Positions 25,798 through 34,412 are shown, counted from the first letter of the stretch. The stretch: 64,000 nucleotides of DNA from Sedimentitalea sp042687825 (GCF_042687825.1 NZ_JBHUQE010000007.1:62001-126000); one strand, 5' to 3'. Numbers and translations are program-made. The notes: generated by a model not told the origin, from the sequence alone.

Positions 25798-26596
25798 TGC
25801 TAACGATTTCCTGATCCGCGCGGCCCTGGCCGGGCTGGGCGTGGCGCTGGCCGCCGCCCCGCTTGGCTGTTTCGTGGTCTGGCGGCGCATGGCCTATTTC
25901 GGCGAGGCGACCGCACATGCGGCGATCCTGGGCGTGGCGATGGCGCTGGCCTTTCACCTGCCGGTGCTGCCCTCGGTGCCGGTGGCGGCGCTGGTGATGG
26001 CCGTGACGGTAAACGCCCTGACCGGGCGCGGCCATGCCATAGACATCGTGCTGGGAGTCATGGCCCATAGCGCTGGCCTTTGGCCTGGTGGCGATCGCAC
26101 TTCTGGCGGATGTGCGGCTGGACCTGACGGCCTTTCTGTTCCGAGATATCCTGGCTGTGAGCAAGGAAGATCTGGCGGTGATCTGGGGCGGGGCTGCTGT
26201 GGTTCCGGGACTGATGGCCTGGCGCTGGTCGGCGCTGTTGACGACGACGCCGAACCCGGACCTTGCCCGCGCCGTCGGGCTGGCGCCGCAGCGCGAGGAA
26301 TTCGTCATGACGCTGGCTCTGGCGACCGTGGTGGCCGTGGTGGCCGTGGCGATCAAGGTGGTCGGCATTCTGCTGATTGCCGCATTGCAGGCTATTCCGG
26401 CGGCCGCAGCCCGCCCCCTGAGCGGACCGCCCGAAACGATGGCGGCCGGTGCCGCGCGCATCGGCACAAGCTCGGTTCTGGGCGGCCTGTGGTCGGCCCT
26501 GATACTGGATACACCGGGCGGACCCGGCATCGTCTGCGTGGCCGCTCTGCTATTTCGCGCCGCAACGCTGGTCAGAGCGGTACGTGGCCGGGTTAG
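25797..26596 (+). pseudogene. znuB: znuB pseudogene: two or more frameshifts
   Basis: ZnuB is the membrane subunit of the zinc importer. From ATG 25797, which overlaps the intended znuC stop, a missing base in the first three codons makes translation stop at once; the next frame then reads DFLIRAALAGLGVALAAAPL and several helices to VLGVMAHSA. Near 26068-26075 a second base loss shifts the remaining helices (FGLVAIALLADVRLDLTAF onward) to another frame. The C-terminal end is unclear and may hold a third shift. The reading frame cannot produce a full permease. Confidence 0.85.
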
Positions 26597-27636
26597 GCGC
26601 TGGCCGCGTCAAGATAGATCGTCAGGCCAAACACCAAGAACGCCGCCGGAAACGCCAACCGGCTGATGCGGTCCATCCGGTTTGCCAGCCCCCCGCGCCC
26701 CTGCCGCACCAGAAACCCGGTGGTCAGCGAATGCAGCAAGCCGGCGAACACGAACAGTGTTGCACCCGCAATAAACCGGTCCAGAATGGTGAAATAGGCC
26801 AGCTTTGGCAAAAGGTTGGTCGTCGCGAAAATGAACGCGATCATCGTCAGCACCGATGTCGTGCTCAGGCCGATCTGGGTGCTGAACTGGGACGGATCGA
26901 TCCAGAACACGCTCCAGGACATGAACACGATCAGGGTGATCGGCAACAGAATCTTCCAGATGTAATAGCCAAGGTAACGCTCTGCCGAAATGTTCAGATC
27001 GAACCCGGCCCGAACCTGCTGCAACGCCGGAATTTCGACCTGCGACAGGCTGGCGTCAACACCCAGAATCCGCCAGTCAGAGATGTTCAGCGGCGTGGCA
27101 AGACCGGTAAAGGTCTCGTCGATGCGGTATTCCAGCTTTTCCAGACTCCAGTCCAGCGGATAGAAATGCAGCGTGATGACCTGCGTTTCAAACGGAAAAT
27201 TCTCCAGCGAATGATAACTGGAAAAAGTGCCTGACGAACGCTGCAAATACACCACTTCTCCGCCCTTGGTCACGCTGGCGACATGGGGGAAACGGTCGAA
27301 TATCCGACCGGAATTCTTCAGCATCATGTTGGGAAACCAGATGTCCGAGATGGACAGTTTGCAGCCCGCCCAATCCGCAAGCCTGGGATCGGTCCAACTC
27401 ATCCGGACCGCGACATCGACCGTGATGGTCTGGTTGACGTCGTCGATATCCAACAAATCGACGACCCGCATCCCCAGCGAGACCTGGGTCGGCGGCCCCG
27501 AACCGCCGGGCCGCACATCCGTCGGGTACCCGGGCGGCGCACAGGCCGCGGCACCGGATTGCGCGAACGCCACAGGGGCATTCCCCGCCAGGGCCAGCAC
27601 CAGGCCGACCAGCACAGCGATCACAACGTGCCTCAC
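26593..27636 (-). CDS. Prokaryotic pentameric ligand-gated ion channel homologue (GLIC/Cys-loop receptor family)
   Basis: From GTG 27636 (GGGGA about 9 nt upstream) the 347-residue protein has a signal peptide (residues 1-26, cleaving near AFA-QS), a beta-rich extracellular domain with WFPN (100-103) and the Pro-loop core ENFPFETQ (145-152), and four helices: M1 ~224-246, M2 ~254-276 (pore-lining, Ser/Thr-rich), M3 ~280-305 and M4 ~325-343. There is no eukaryotic-type Cys-loop disulfide, as in other bacterial homologues. The M3-M4 loop is short. The ligand is not predictable. An upstream in-frame ATG at 27771 would add 45 Arg/Gly-rich residues and is less likely. No partner gene is evident. 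Confidence 0.9.
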   Translation of the reverse strand: MRHVVIAVLVGLVLALAGNAPVAFAQSGAAACAPPGYPTDVRPGGSGPPTQVSLGMRVVDLLDIDDVNQTITVDVAVRMSWTDPRLADWAGCKLSISDIWFPNMMLKNSGRIFDRFPHVASVTKGGEVVYLQRSSGTFSSYHSLENFPFETQVITLHFYPLDWSLEKLEYRIDETFTGLATPLNISDWRILGVDASLSQVEIPALQQVRAGFDLNISAERYLGYYIWKILLPITLIVFMSWSVFWIDPSQFSTQIGLSTTSVLTMIAFIFATTNLLPKLAYFTILDRFIAGATLFVFAGLLHSLTTGFLVRQGRGGLANRMDRISRLAFPAAFLVFGLTIYLDAASA

Positions 27637-27974
27637 GAGCGGCTTCCCCGCTGAATCCCCATGTCGTTCCCCCCACGATTTCTGCGCCCCGCGCGGCGGA
27701 TGCCTACTTTGCCCTCCCAGCTTGGACGAAAGTTGGCAATCAAGGCAAGGTCGATGCCGGCACTGCGACATGGCGACCGCCCGTGCCTGCCATCCGTCGC
27801 GGACAATCTTGTCCGGCGGCTGGGCATCGGGCTGCTCGGTCGTAGCCGGCGCAAAAGGGGGCCACGCCGGCCGGCAAAACGGCGCTCCCGGAATCTCCCG
27901 GCAGCGCCGTCCTGGACAGCGAAAATCTGATCGTCGCGGTCCGGCAAGAAGGCCGGTTTCGTGTCGATCAGCCC
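27637..27974. other. 338-bp gene-free stretch between bioY and the channel gene
   Basis: It holds the bioMNY terminator hairpin at 27876-27910 and should hold the channel promoter. The open frames here are Arg/Gly/Pro-rich and lack start signals. Confidence 0.5.
27876..27910 (-). terminator. Intrinsic-type terminator after bioY
   Basis: On the minus strand ACGGCGCT pairs with AGCGCCGT (8 bp, 16-nt loop), followed by a short T-run (TTTT). It lies 65-100 nt past the bioY stop. Confidence 0.6.
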
Positions 27975-28535
27975 TTATACGGCATCGGCATTGGCCCGCG
28001 ACAGCACGCTTGCCGGACGCGCCTTTGCCAGCGCCGCCGTCAGCATGCCGGCGATCGCGGCTTTCAGCACATCACCCGGAATGAACGCGGTCACCAGCGC
28101 CGCGGATTCCGCCAGCGTCTTGTCCAGCGTGATCGACAGCCCGACGATGCCAAAGACATACATGACCAGGATTCCACCGATCACCGCGGCGATGCCCGCC
28201 ACCAGTGTCAGCGGCGCGGCGCGCCATTTCTCGACGATCAGCCCGGTCACGAAGGCGGCAACCGGCCAGCCGATCAGGAACCCTGCCGAGGGCGACACGA
28301 ACAGCCCCAGACCGCCGCGCCCGCCGGACAACAGCGGCAACCCGATCGCAACCAGCAGCAGGAACAGCAAAACCGACAGCGCCCCGCGCCGCGACCCCAG
28401 CACGGTGCCGCACAACATCACACCCATGCTCTGGGCGGTGATCGGCACGCCGAACGCCAGCGTGATCTTGGGGATCAGCCCCAGCACGGCGATCAGCGCC
28501 GCGAACAGGGCTATCATGACTACATTCTTTTCCAT
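27975..28535 (-). CDS. bioY: BioY biotin-binding S component of an ECF transporter
   Basis: This 186-residue membrane protein has six helices and the BioY pattern GGRGGLGLFVSPSAGF near residues 90-105 and GWPVAAFVTG after it. It captures biotin and, with BioM and BioN, imports it. It begins 1 base after the bioN stop and is the last gene of bioMNY. Biotin import would supply the AccB and other carboxylases; whether the cell also makes biotin cannot be told from this window. Confidence 0.94.
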   Translation of the reverse strand: MEKNVVMIALFAALIAVLGLIPKITLAFGVPITAQSMGVMLCGTVLGSRRGALSVLLFLLLVAIGLPLLSGGRGGLGLFVSPSAGFLIGWPVAAFVTGLIVEKWRAAPLTLVAGIAAVIGGILVMYVFGIVGLSITLDKTLAESAALVTAFIPGDVLKAAIAGMLTAALAKARPASVLSRANADAV

Positions 28536-29150
28536 TCATCCATCCTCGATTGGAACGAGTCCGCCACGCGCCTTCAGCGCATCGGACAATTGGTCTGCAT
28601 CATCCAGCGCCAACAGCGTGAATGGCAGTATGATGCGCCAGGTCGGGCGCCGCCGCGACCGGGCTTTCCAGGCGTCAGTCAGGGCCGTGCCCTTGGCCAG
28701 CAGGACCGGCGTCATGCGGATCACCAGCGCAATGGAAATCTCCAGCGCGCGGGTCTGCACCCCCAGACGCCGCGCCGGCGCTGCCAGCACCCGCACCACG
28801 TCGATCATGTCGGTCAGCCGTGTGGTCATCGTGACCAGATTGGCCAGCGCCACCGCCGAGACCAGCCGCAGCGTGATCACCAGACCCTGTCGCGGGCTGG
28901 CATCGATCACGTGCCAGATCAGCACGATCAGCACAAACGGCCAGAGCATCCACAGCCGCGACAATCCGGACGTCAGAAACACCCGGCCCGGCGCCGCATA
29001 GAGCGCGACAATGCCTGCCAGAACCGCGCCATGCACCCAGATGTTTTCGACAAAGAACAGGCCGAACGTGGTCAGACATAGCGTCGCCAGCTTGCCGCCG
29101 GCAGGCCAGTCATGCGCCCGCGTCCTAACCGGAGAGGTCAGAGATATCAT
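28536..29150 (-). CDS. bioN: BioN, ECF transporter transmembrane (T) component
   Basis: This 204-residue protein has about five helices and the two coupling motifs of T components, Ala-Arg-Arg near LAAPARRLGV and the Ala-Arg-Ser context LTDAWKARSRRR. It links the ATPase BioM to BioY. A strong GGGGAGAGG precedes the ATG at 29150, and the gene overlaps the end of bioM by 26 nt. Confidence 0.92.
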   Translation of the reverse strand: MISLTSPVRTRAHDWPAGGKLATLCLTTFGLFFVENIWVHGAVLAGIVALYAAPGRVFLTSGLSRLWMLWPFVLIVLIWHVIDASPRQGLVITLRLVSAVALANLVTMTTRLTDMIDVVRVLAAPARRLGVQTRALEISIALVIRMTPVLLAKGTALTDAWKARSRRRPTWRIILPFTLLALDDADQLSDALKARGGLVPIEDG

Positions 29151-29850
29151 CGGCCTCTCCCCGTTTCTTCATCTCGTCCAGATAGGCGGGCAACACCGTT
29201 TCGCGCGGCCCGCTCTGGCAAATCCGTCCCTGATCCAGCCACAGCACCTGGGCACAGCCGTCCAGATCCTCGGGCGCATGGGTGATGTGAATGAGGTTGC
29301 CCCGATAAAGATCCAGATACCGTGCCAATTGCGCCCGGGTGGGAATGTCGAGCCCGGCAAAGGGCTCGTCCAGAATCAGCAGCCGCGGCGACATCGCGAC
29401 GATCGCCATGAAACAGACCAGGTGCTTTTGTCCCTGCGAAAGGGTGTTGGTATAGGCCTCGTGCCAGTGCGATTTGCCAAATCGGGCCAGCGTGTCCCGG
29501 GCCATCTCTTCGGCTTTCGCCTTGGGATTGCCCAGCTGGGTCAGACCAAAGGTGATCTCCTCGAGCACCGTGGGAAAGATAATCTGGTGATCGGGGTTCT
29601 GGAACAGGATGCCGACCTCGGTCAGCGCCCGCCGCCGGTCGCGGGTCAGATCCGCGCCATTGATCAGCACACGACCGGTACGCGGCCGCACCAGCCCCGC
29701 CAGCAACCGCGCCAGGGTCGATTTGCCCGACCCGTTGCGGCCCACGACTCCAAGCCGGGAAAAGGCGATATCCAGCGTAAGATCCGACAACGCGGCGCGC
29801 CCGTCATGGGCATAGCCGGCGTCGACAAGCTGCAGCCGGCTATCGGTCAT
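29125..29850 (-). CDS. bioM: BioM, ECF transporter ATPase
   Basis: This 241-residue ABC ATPase has Walker A GRNGSGKST (~35-43), the Q-loop ILFQNPDHQIIFPT typical of ECF ATPases, the signature LSQGQ (not LSGGQ), and Walker B LLILDEPFAGLD. It powers biotin import with BioN and BioY. I chose the ATG at 29850 because the family begins near this residue; ATGs at 29886 and 29913 are alternatives. It is the first gene of bioMNY, with a 271-nt upstream region separating it from the thiolase gene. Confidence 0.92.
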   Translation of the reverse strand: MTDSRLQLVDAGYAHDGRAALSDLTLDIAFSRLGVVGRNGSGKSTLARLLAGLVRPRTGRVLINGADLTRDRRRALTEVGILFQNPDHQIIFPTVLEEITFGLTQLGNPKAKAEEMARDTLARFGKSHWHEAYTNTLSQGQKHLVCFMAIVAMSPRLLILDEPFAGLDIPTRAQLARYLDLYRGNLIHITHAPEDLDGCAQVLWLDQGRICQSGPRETVLPAYLDEMKKRGEADDISDLSG

Positions 29851-30069
29851 CTGCGCCTGGCGCTGATATGGCAATCCATCCTTCATGCTGGCTCTCACGG
29901 CAGGGATCATCACGATCTTGGCGACCGCATGGCACGCGCAACACCAGTTTGCAAGAATACGCCGCCCAGGCTGTGAACAAGTGACGCAGGGCCAAAATTG
30001 GGAACGCGTGCGATTTAGTCATTTCTTTTCATCAGCATAATAAGACAAGGCAAAACCAAAAGGGGGGCG

Positions 30070-30087
30070 CATTGCAAACATTGCAAA
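30070..30087 (+). repeat. Tandem CATTGCAAA repeat between bioM and the thiolase gene
   Basis: CATTGCAAA occurs twice in direct tandem (30070-30078 and 30079-30087) in the region upstream of bioM. It could be a regulator site or chance. I found no match to the TTATCTATAA-like BioR box in this region. Confidence 0.4.
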
Positions 30088-30121
30088 TCCGAATCGATCC
30101 AGCGGTACCGGCCCCGGCCCT

Positions 30122-31234
30122 TCATCCGGCACGCGCTAACAGCGCCGTTCCCAGCCCGCCGGCGGCGGCAATCGCGGCCAACCCGGTGCCACCGCCACGC
30201 CGCAGCCGGTGAAACAGGCTGACCGCCAGGATCGCACCCGAGGCGCCGATGGGGTGTCCGCGGGCCAGCGCCCCGCCCTGCGGGTTGACGATGGCGCCGG
30301 GCAGGTCCGCGCCGCGCTGGCAGGCGATGGCCTGTACTGCAAAGGCCTCCATGATCTCGGCCACATCGAGATCGCCGACAGCGGTACCGGTCGCCGCCAG
30401 CAGCGCCTGGATGGCGCGGACCGGCGCGATGCCCGGCAATTCCGGATCGTCGCCGGTGGTGGCGCCCGCGACCAGCGCGACGGCCGGCCCCGGCAACGAT
30501 CTTGCCACCCGGTCCGAGACGACGACCACAAAGGCGGCGGCATCGGCGGCGACCGCCATATTCGCCGCCGTGACGCTGCCGCTGACCACTTTGGCCCGGG
30601 CGCAATGGCGCGGCCCAAGATCGCGGGTGAACGTGTCCCGTGTCAGCCCCGCCACGGCGCATATCTGATCGGCCAGCACGGCGTCGGGCACCGCGCGCGC
30701 CTTTTGATGACTGGCAATGGCCCAGGCATCCTGTTCTGCGCGGTCGATCCCCTGTGCGGCGGCCAGACGGTCGGCGGCGACCGCCATGTCCGGATCGCGA
30801 TCGGGCCAGGGGGTAAAGGGCGCCTGTTCATAGGGTTGCGGATCGCGGCCATCGGCAAAGGTGCGATAGCGCAAAGGCCGCCGGGAATAGCTTTCGGCAC
30901 CACCTGCCACCACCACCTCGTGCTGGCCAGCCCGGATCATCGCATCCGCAATCAGCAGCGCATCGAGCCCGCCGGCGCATTGCCGGTCCACCGACAGGCC
31001 CGCGACCGACCAGGGCAGTCCGGCGGCCAGCGCCACCACCCGTGCCGGATTGCCGCCGCCGCCCAGCCCGTTGGACAGGACCACTTCGCCGACCCGTTCG
31101 GCCGGCAGACCCGCATCCGCCAGAACCTGACGCAGAACCGGCGCAGCCAGATCATGCAATGCCAGATCCGCCAGACGCCCGTTTCTCGGGGCGACGGCGC
31201 TGCGCCGCGCGGCTACGATCTGGCTGGTTGTCAC
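30122..31234 (-). CDS. Atypical thiolase-like protein lacking two catalytic residues
   Basis: This 370-residue protein has the thiolase fold with the acylated Cys86 (SVDRQCAGGLDAL) and His327 (ARGHPIGASGA). Two conserved catalytic features are changed: the second Cys of the CxGGG motif is Ala356 (IAAAGGLG), and the NEAFA motif reads MEAFA (residue 295). It therefore probably does not run the normal reversible thiolase reaction. The start is GTG, overlapping the stop of the upstream adenylating-enzyme gene (GTGA), so the two are co-translated. It precedes bioMNY on the same strand, so an acyl-chain step near biotin metabolism is conceivable. Confidence 0.85.
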   Translation of the reverse strand: MTTSQIVAARRSAVAPRNGRLADLALHDLAAPVLRQVLADAGLPAERVGEVVLSNGLGGGGNPARVVALAAGLPWSVAGLSVDRQCAGGLDALLIADAMIRAGQHEVVVAGGAESYSRRPLRYRTFADGRDPQPYEQAPFTPWPDRDPDMAVAADRLAAAQGIDRAEQDAWAIASHQKARAVPDAVLADQICAVAGLTRDTFTRDLGPRHCARAKVVSGSVTAANMAVAADAAAFVVVVSDRVARSLPGPAVALVAGATTGDDPELPGIAPVRAIQALLAATGTAVGDLDVAEIMEAFAVQAIACQRGADLPGAIVNPQGGALARGHPIGASGAILAVSLFHRLRRGGGTGLAAIAAAGGLGTALLARAG

Positions 31235-32418
31235 GCCCGAGTCTCCAGAAGCCGCCCCAGCGATTGCAGATCGGGCTTGCCCGCGGGCAACAGAGGAATC
31301 CGGTCCAGAAACACGAACCGTCGGGGCACCGCATGCGCGCCCAGACCGTCGCGCAACCCCTGCCGCAGCCGTTTTTCCATGGCCGCGCCGCCATCACCCT
31401 GCACGACACAGATGATGCGGTTGCCGCGCCGGTCGTCGGGTTGCGCCAGGGCAACGCACAGCCCCGCGCCGGTCATCTGCATCACCTGACGTTCGATCTC
31501 TTCGGGAAAGACGTTGCGGTCGGCTACCGTCACCATGCGGTTCCGGCGCCCCTTGAGGAACAAATACCCGTCATGGTCCAGATATCCCATTTCGCCGATG
31601 CTCAGCCAGCGGCCCTGCCAGCGCGTGTCGCCGGGCTTACCGGCGGCGTAACCGTCAAACACGTACGGGCTGTCGACCCAGAGTTCGCCAACCTGCATCG
31701 GCCCGACCGGTTGGTCCGGCGGGCCGATCCGCAGCGCGACCCCGGGATAGGGCCGGCCCACCGAGCCGGCCGGTGTCGCCACATCGCTGATCGCGACAAA
31801 GCTGGTCTCGCTGGCACCAAAGAACTCGCGCAGCACGGCAGCGGGAAACATCGCGGCCACCCTTGGGCGCAGCAAATCGTCCAGCTTGCCACCGCCCGAA
31901 AAGATGTGCCGCACGCTGCCGATCTGCGCCAGCCCGGCCGCCTCGGCCCCGGCCAGCAGCAGCCGCAGCTGGGTGGGAGTGGCATAGATCACGCTGGCCC
32001 CGATTTCCGCCAGTTTCCGGGCCTGGCCCTTTGGGTTCAGGGGCGACAGATCGGCAATGCCGGCGCCCAGATGCAGCCCCTCTAGCACCGCATACAGGGT
32101 CAGCGAATGGCCGAGATGACCAAGGGTGGCATAGATATCGGACGCCCCCAGCCCGAACCTCTCGCCGTTCAGATCGAAACTGCGGATCCAACTGGTGGGG
32201 CTGCGGCGGATCAGCCGCGCGGCACCGCTGGTACCCGCGCTTTCGCAGAACAGCCAGGGCCGGTCGGTCCGGCGCGGCTCGATCGGCACCGCCGCCGACT
32301 GCCGGGCCAAGATCGAGTCCCCGCTCTGCAGACAGGCCAGCAGCGCCTTGAACCCCGGTGATTGCGCAGACAGGCAGGCGTCCGGGCGCGGCGGATTGAA
32401 TGTGTGTTGCGTGTTCAT
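31231..32418 (-). CDS. Short class I adenylate-forming enzyme (acyl-CoA ligase-like)
   Basis: This 395-residue protein is shorter than the usual ~500-residue acyl-CoA ligase and lacks about 100 N-terminal residues. Its P-loop is degenerate, ESAGTSGAARLIRR (residues 59-72), the A5 motif reads FFGASETSF, the A7 motif is IGEMGYLDHDGY, and A10 keeps the catalytic Lys in LPAGKPD. It should still make an acyl-adenylate, and perhaps a thioester on CoA or a carrier. It overlaps the thiolase-like gene (GTGA). The pair may activate and then condense or transfer an acyl group; the substrate is unknown. Confidence 0.82.
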   Translation of the reverse strand: MNTQHTFNPPRPDACLSAQSPGFKALLACLQSGDSILARQSAAVPIEPRRTDRPWLFCESAGTSGAARLIRRSPTSWIRSFDLNGERFGLGASDIYATLGHLGHSLTLYAVLEGLHLGAGIADLSPLNPKGQARKLAEIGASVIYATPTQLRLLLAGAEAAGLAQIGSVRHIFSGGGKLDDLLRPRVAAMFPAAVLREFFGASETSFVAISDVATPAGSVGRPYPGVALRIGPPDQPVGPMQVGELWVDSPYVFDGYAAGKPGDTRWQGRWLSIGEMGYLDHDGYLFLKGRRNRMVTVADRNVFPEEIERQVMQMTGAGLCVALAQPDDRRGNRIICVVQGDGGAAMEKRLRQGLRDGLGAHAVPRRFVFLDRIPLLPAGKPDLQSLGRLLETRA

Positions 32419-32507
32419 ACCGGGCCTTGTCTAGCATGCCCGCCCGGCGAACGCTCCGTCAAAAATCAACGGCCCGGTCCGCCGGAAACCCGCGTGTACC
32501 CACCGGC

Positions 32508-33602
32508 TCAGCCGCCCGAGCTCTTGGGGCGCGTGGATTCCACAACCAGCCGGTTCAGCCGTTCCAGCAAGGCGATGAAACTGTCCAGCGAAAACCCGAA
32601 AATAAAGGCCAATAGCGACACGCCCGGCGCGCTGGCCACATAAGGACCCACCACCACGCCGCTGGGCAGCAACAGGGTCGAGACCAGAATGCCCGCAAAC
32701 CCGCCGAACACCATGCGCAAAACGACCTCGCCCATTTTCGGCGCGGTGGCCCGATCCTTGAGCATCTTGGTCAGGCAATAGATCACCGCGCCCAGCGCCC
32801 CGTTCAGAACCGGCAGCCACCAATGGGTGACGATGGTCATCTTGGCCCGCAGCTTTTGTTCCAGAATTTCGTTCGACCCCGGCCCCAGACCGGTAAACAT
32901 CAGATCGCCACCAAGGATCTGCAATTCCGACGACACCCGGCGCAGGCTGGTGCGCCAGGCGCGGAAATTCTGCACCAGATCGCTGGGGTCGTTTGCCAGC
33001 TTGCTGCAGATGATCTCTTTTTCCCGGTCGCCCGAGCCGAAAACCATTTCGGTTTTGCCGGCCGCACCTTTGGCCGGATCGGCCCCGCCGGTCATCGCCG
33101 CCGGTACAGCGCCCGTATTCGCCTGCAAGTCCCCCGCCGGAGCATCCGCCCCGCCAATATCCGGTGCGATCATCCGGGTCGTGTCGATCGGCCCCAGCGC
33201 CTCCAGTTCGGACGCACCAAAGTTGATCTTCGGCAACTCCATGCTGTTGATCAGCTGCATCGCGGTATCCCGCGCCTCTTGCAGCAGCGCCTCGTGCTGT
33301 TGGACCGAATTCCCCACGCGCACGAACCGCGCCAGATCCGCTGGCGACATGTCCTCGGTATGGCGGTCGCACAGATCATACATCAACACCAGATCGGTGT
33401 GGTCGAAACTGTCAAAGGCCGAATTCACCCGTTCCAGGTTGGCAAAAACCGTCTGCGCCTTGATCACCCAGTTGTTGCAGAACAAGGTCAGCACCATGAT
33501 CAATATGCCCGCCCCGGCAGTCACCGCCTGGGTCGACAGCACACGCCGCCACAGCGGCTTGGGCGCGTCCCTGGCGGCGGGGGCCTGATCGGCGGCGGCC
33601 AT
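32508..33602 (-). CDS. Unknown membrane protein (364 aa) with large periplasmic-type domain
   Basis: I do not recognise the family. After a short Ala/Pro-rich N-terminus there is one helix (residues ~25-45), a polar domain of about 200 residues (~46-250) with one stretch of Gly/Ala/Asp-rich linker (~155-190), then three helices (about 255-280, 291-317, 326-348) ending in FGFSLDSFIALLERLN and a short Ser/Gly tail. The ATG at 33602 overlaps the TGA of the upstream small gene (TGATG), so translation is coupled. A structural or sensory role is possible; nothing in the sequence names a reaction. Confidence 0.75.
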   Translation of the reverse strand: MAAADQAPAARDAPKPLWRRVLSTQAVTAGAGILIMVLTLFCNNWVIKAQTVFANLERVNSAFDSFDHTDLVLMYDLCDRHTEDMSPADLARFVRVGNSVQQHEALLQEARDTAMQLINSMELPKINFGASELEALGPIDTTRMIAPDIGGADAPAGDLQANTGAVPAAMTGGADPAKGAAGKTEMVFGSGDREKEIICSKLANDPSDLVQNFRAWRTSLRRVSSELQILGGDLMFTGLGPGSNEILEQKLRAKMTIVTHWWLPVLNGALGAVIYCLTKMLKDRATAPKMGEVVLRMVFGGFAGILVSTLLLPSGVVVGPYVASAPGVSLLAFIFGFSLDSFIALLERLNRLVVESTRPKSSGG

Positions 33603-33922
33603 CAGAACAGCTTGCCCGGTATCTGCGTGCCATTCGGACCCGGACAGAAACAGGGGGTTCCCGGCTGACCCGGCACCGTGGCCCAGCACCAGCCCTGCGT
33701 GGTGCCACAGCGCAGGCCCGGCGTTTGGGCAAATCCGCCCGACAGCGCCAAGGCTGGCGCGGCCAGGACAACGGCGAGAACGACCGCCACAAATCCGGTC
33801 CATGCGGTGCGTCGGACCCGTCCATCCCTGGCGCGGAGCAACCCGGCCGGATTTGTGGGCACGGCCGGCGTCCCGTTCGGCGTGTTCATCGGGGCGAAGG
33901 GCAATATCCGAATAGGTTGCAT
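33602..33922 (-). CDS. Small exported Cys-rich-tail protein (106 aa)
   Basis: No family is recognised. From ATG 33922 (AGGGA 8 nt upstream) the protein has a basic, Pro-rich N-terminus, a hydrophobic segment at residues ~42-60 that looks like an uncleaved anchor or late signal peptide, and a C-terminal tail with four cysteines (C72, C79, C91, C93) among Gly/Pro residues. The Cys spacing suggests a disulfide or metal-binding domain outside the membrane. Its stop overlaps the start of the 364-residue membrane protein, so the two probably act together. Confidence 0.65.
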   Translation of the reverse strand: MQPIRILPFAPMNTPNGTPAVPTNPAGLLRARDGRVRRTAWTGFVAVVLAVVLAAPALALSGGFAQTPGLRCGTTQGWCWATVPGQPGTPCFCPGPNGTQIPGKLF

Positions 33923-34193
33923 GTCAATGTCCCTGTTTCCGTGCGGAAAAAGTGTCGCGAACAAATACACATTCTAACAATTGAAAGTAGCATGAAGTCG
34001 CGGAAACTCCAAATCCGACATCCCCAGAGCGGTCCAAAAGGCGGCGCTATCCCCGGATCGACGACAATGAAACGCGCAAAAGTATCGCTTGTGCGGCAGA
34101 TCGGACTCACCGGGCAACCAATCCGCCAATCCCCATTGACCGCTGCACCCGCGCGCCCGCAAGCTGACGGACGACGAGACAAAGGAACCCGAA

Positions 34194-34268
34194 ATGCGCC
34201 TTGCCCTGACCCTCTTTGCCCTTCTGACCCTTGCCGCCTGCGGCGTACCCTTTGTGCCGCTGATCTGA
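34194..34268 (+). CDS. 24-residue lipoprotein (small ORF)
   Basis: The ORF from ATG 34194 encodes a 24-residue peptide: a basic N-terminus, a Leu/Ala core and a lipobox LAAC followed by Gly (Cys16), then eight residues, and TGA at 34266-34268. AAGGA lies about 8 nt upstream. It has every element for lipidation and cleavage, giving a nine-residue lipopeptide like small lipoproteins of entericidin type. No partner gene is apparent. The neighbouring genes run on the opposite strand. Confidence 0.6.
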   Translation: MRLALTLFALLTLAACGVPFVPLI

Positions 34269-34412
34269 CCGGCAGGCGCGGGAAACGGCCGGGGCACAAG
34301 CCGCAGCCAATCCCCAGCGCAGCAGCGCAACATCGGCCCTCTGGCCACGGCGGCACCACCGGGCGCCAGATCGGGAATGGCGTGCGCCGCAGCGCTCAAT
34401 CTTGCAAGCGGA

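Noticed and set aside
27633..27947. Minus-strand frame upstream of the ion channel gene
   Set aside because: It crosses the bioY terminator hairpin and the channel start, has an Arg/Gly-rich translation and no ribosome-binding site.
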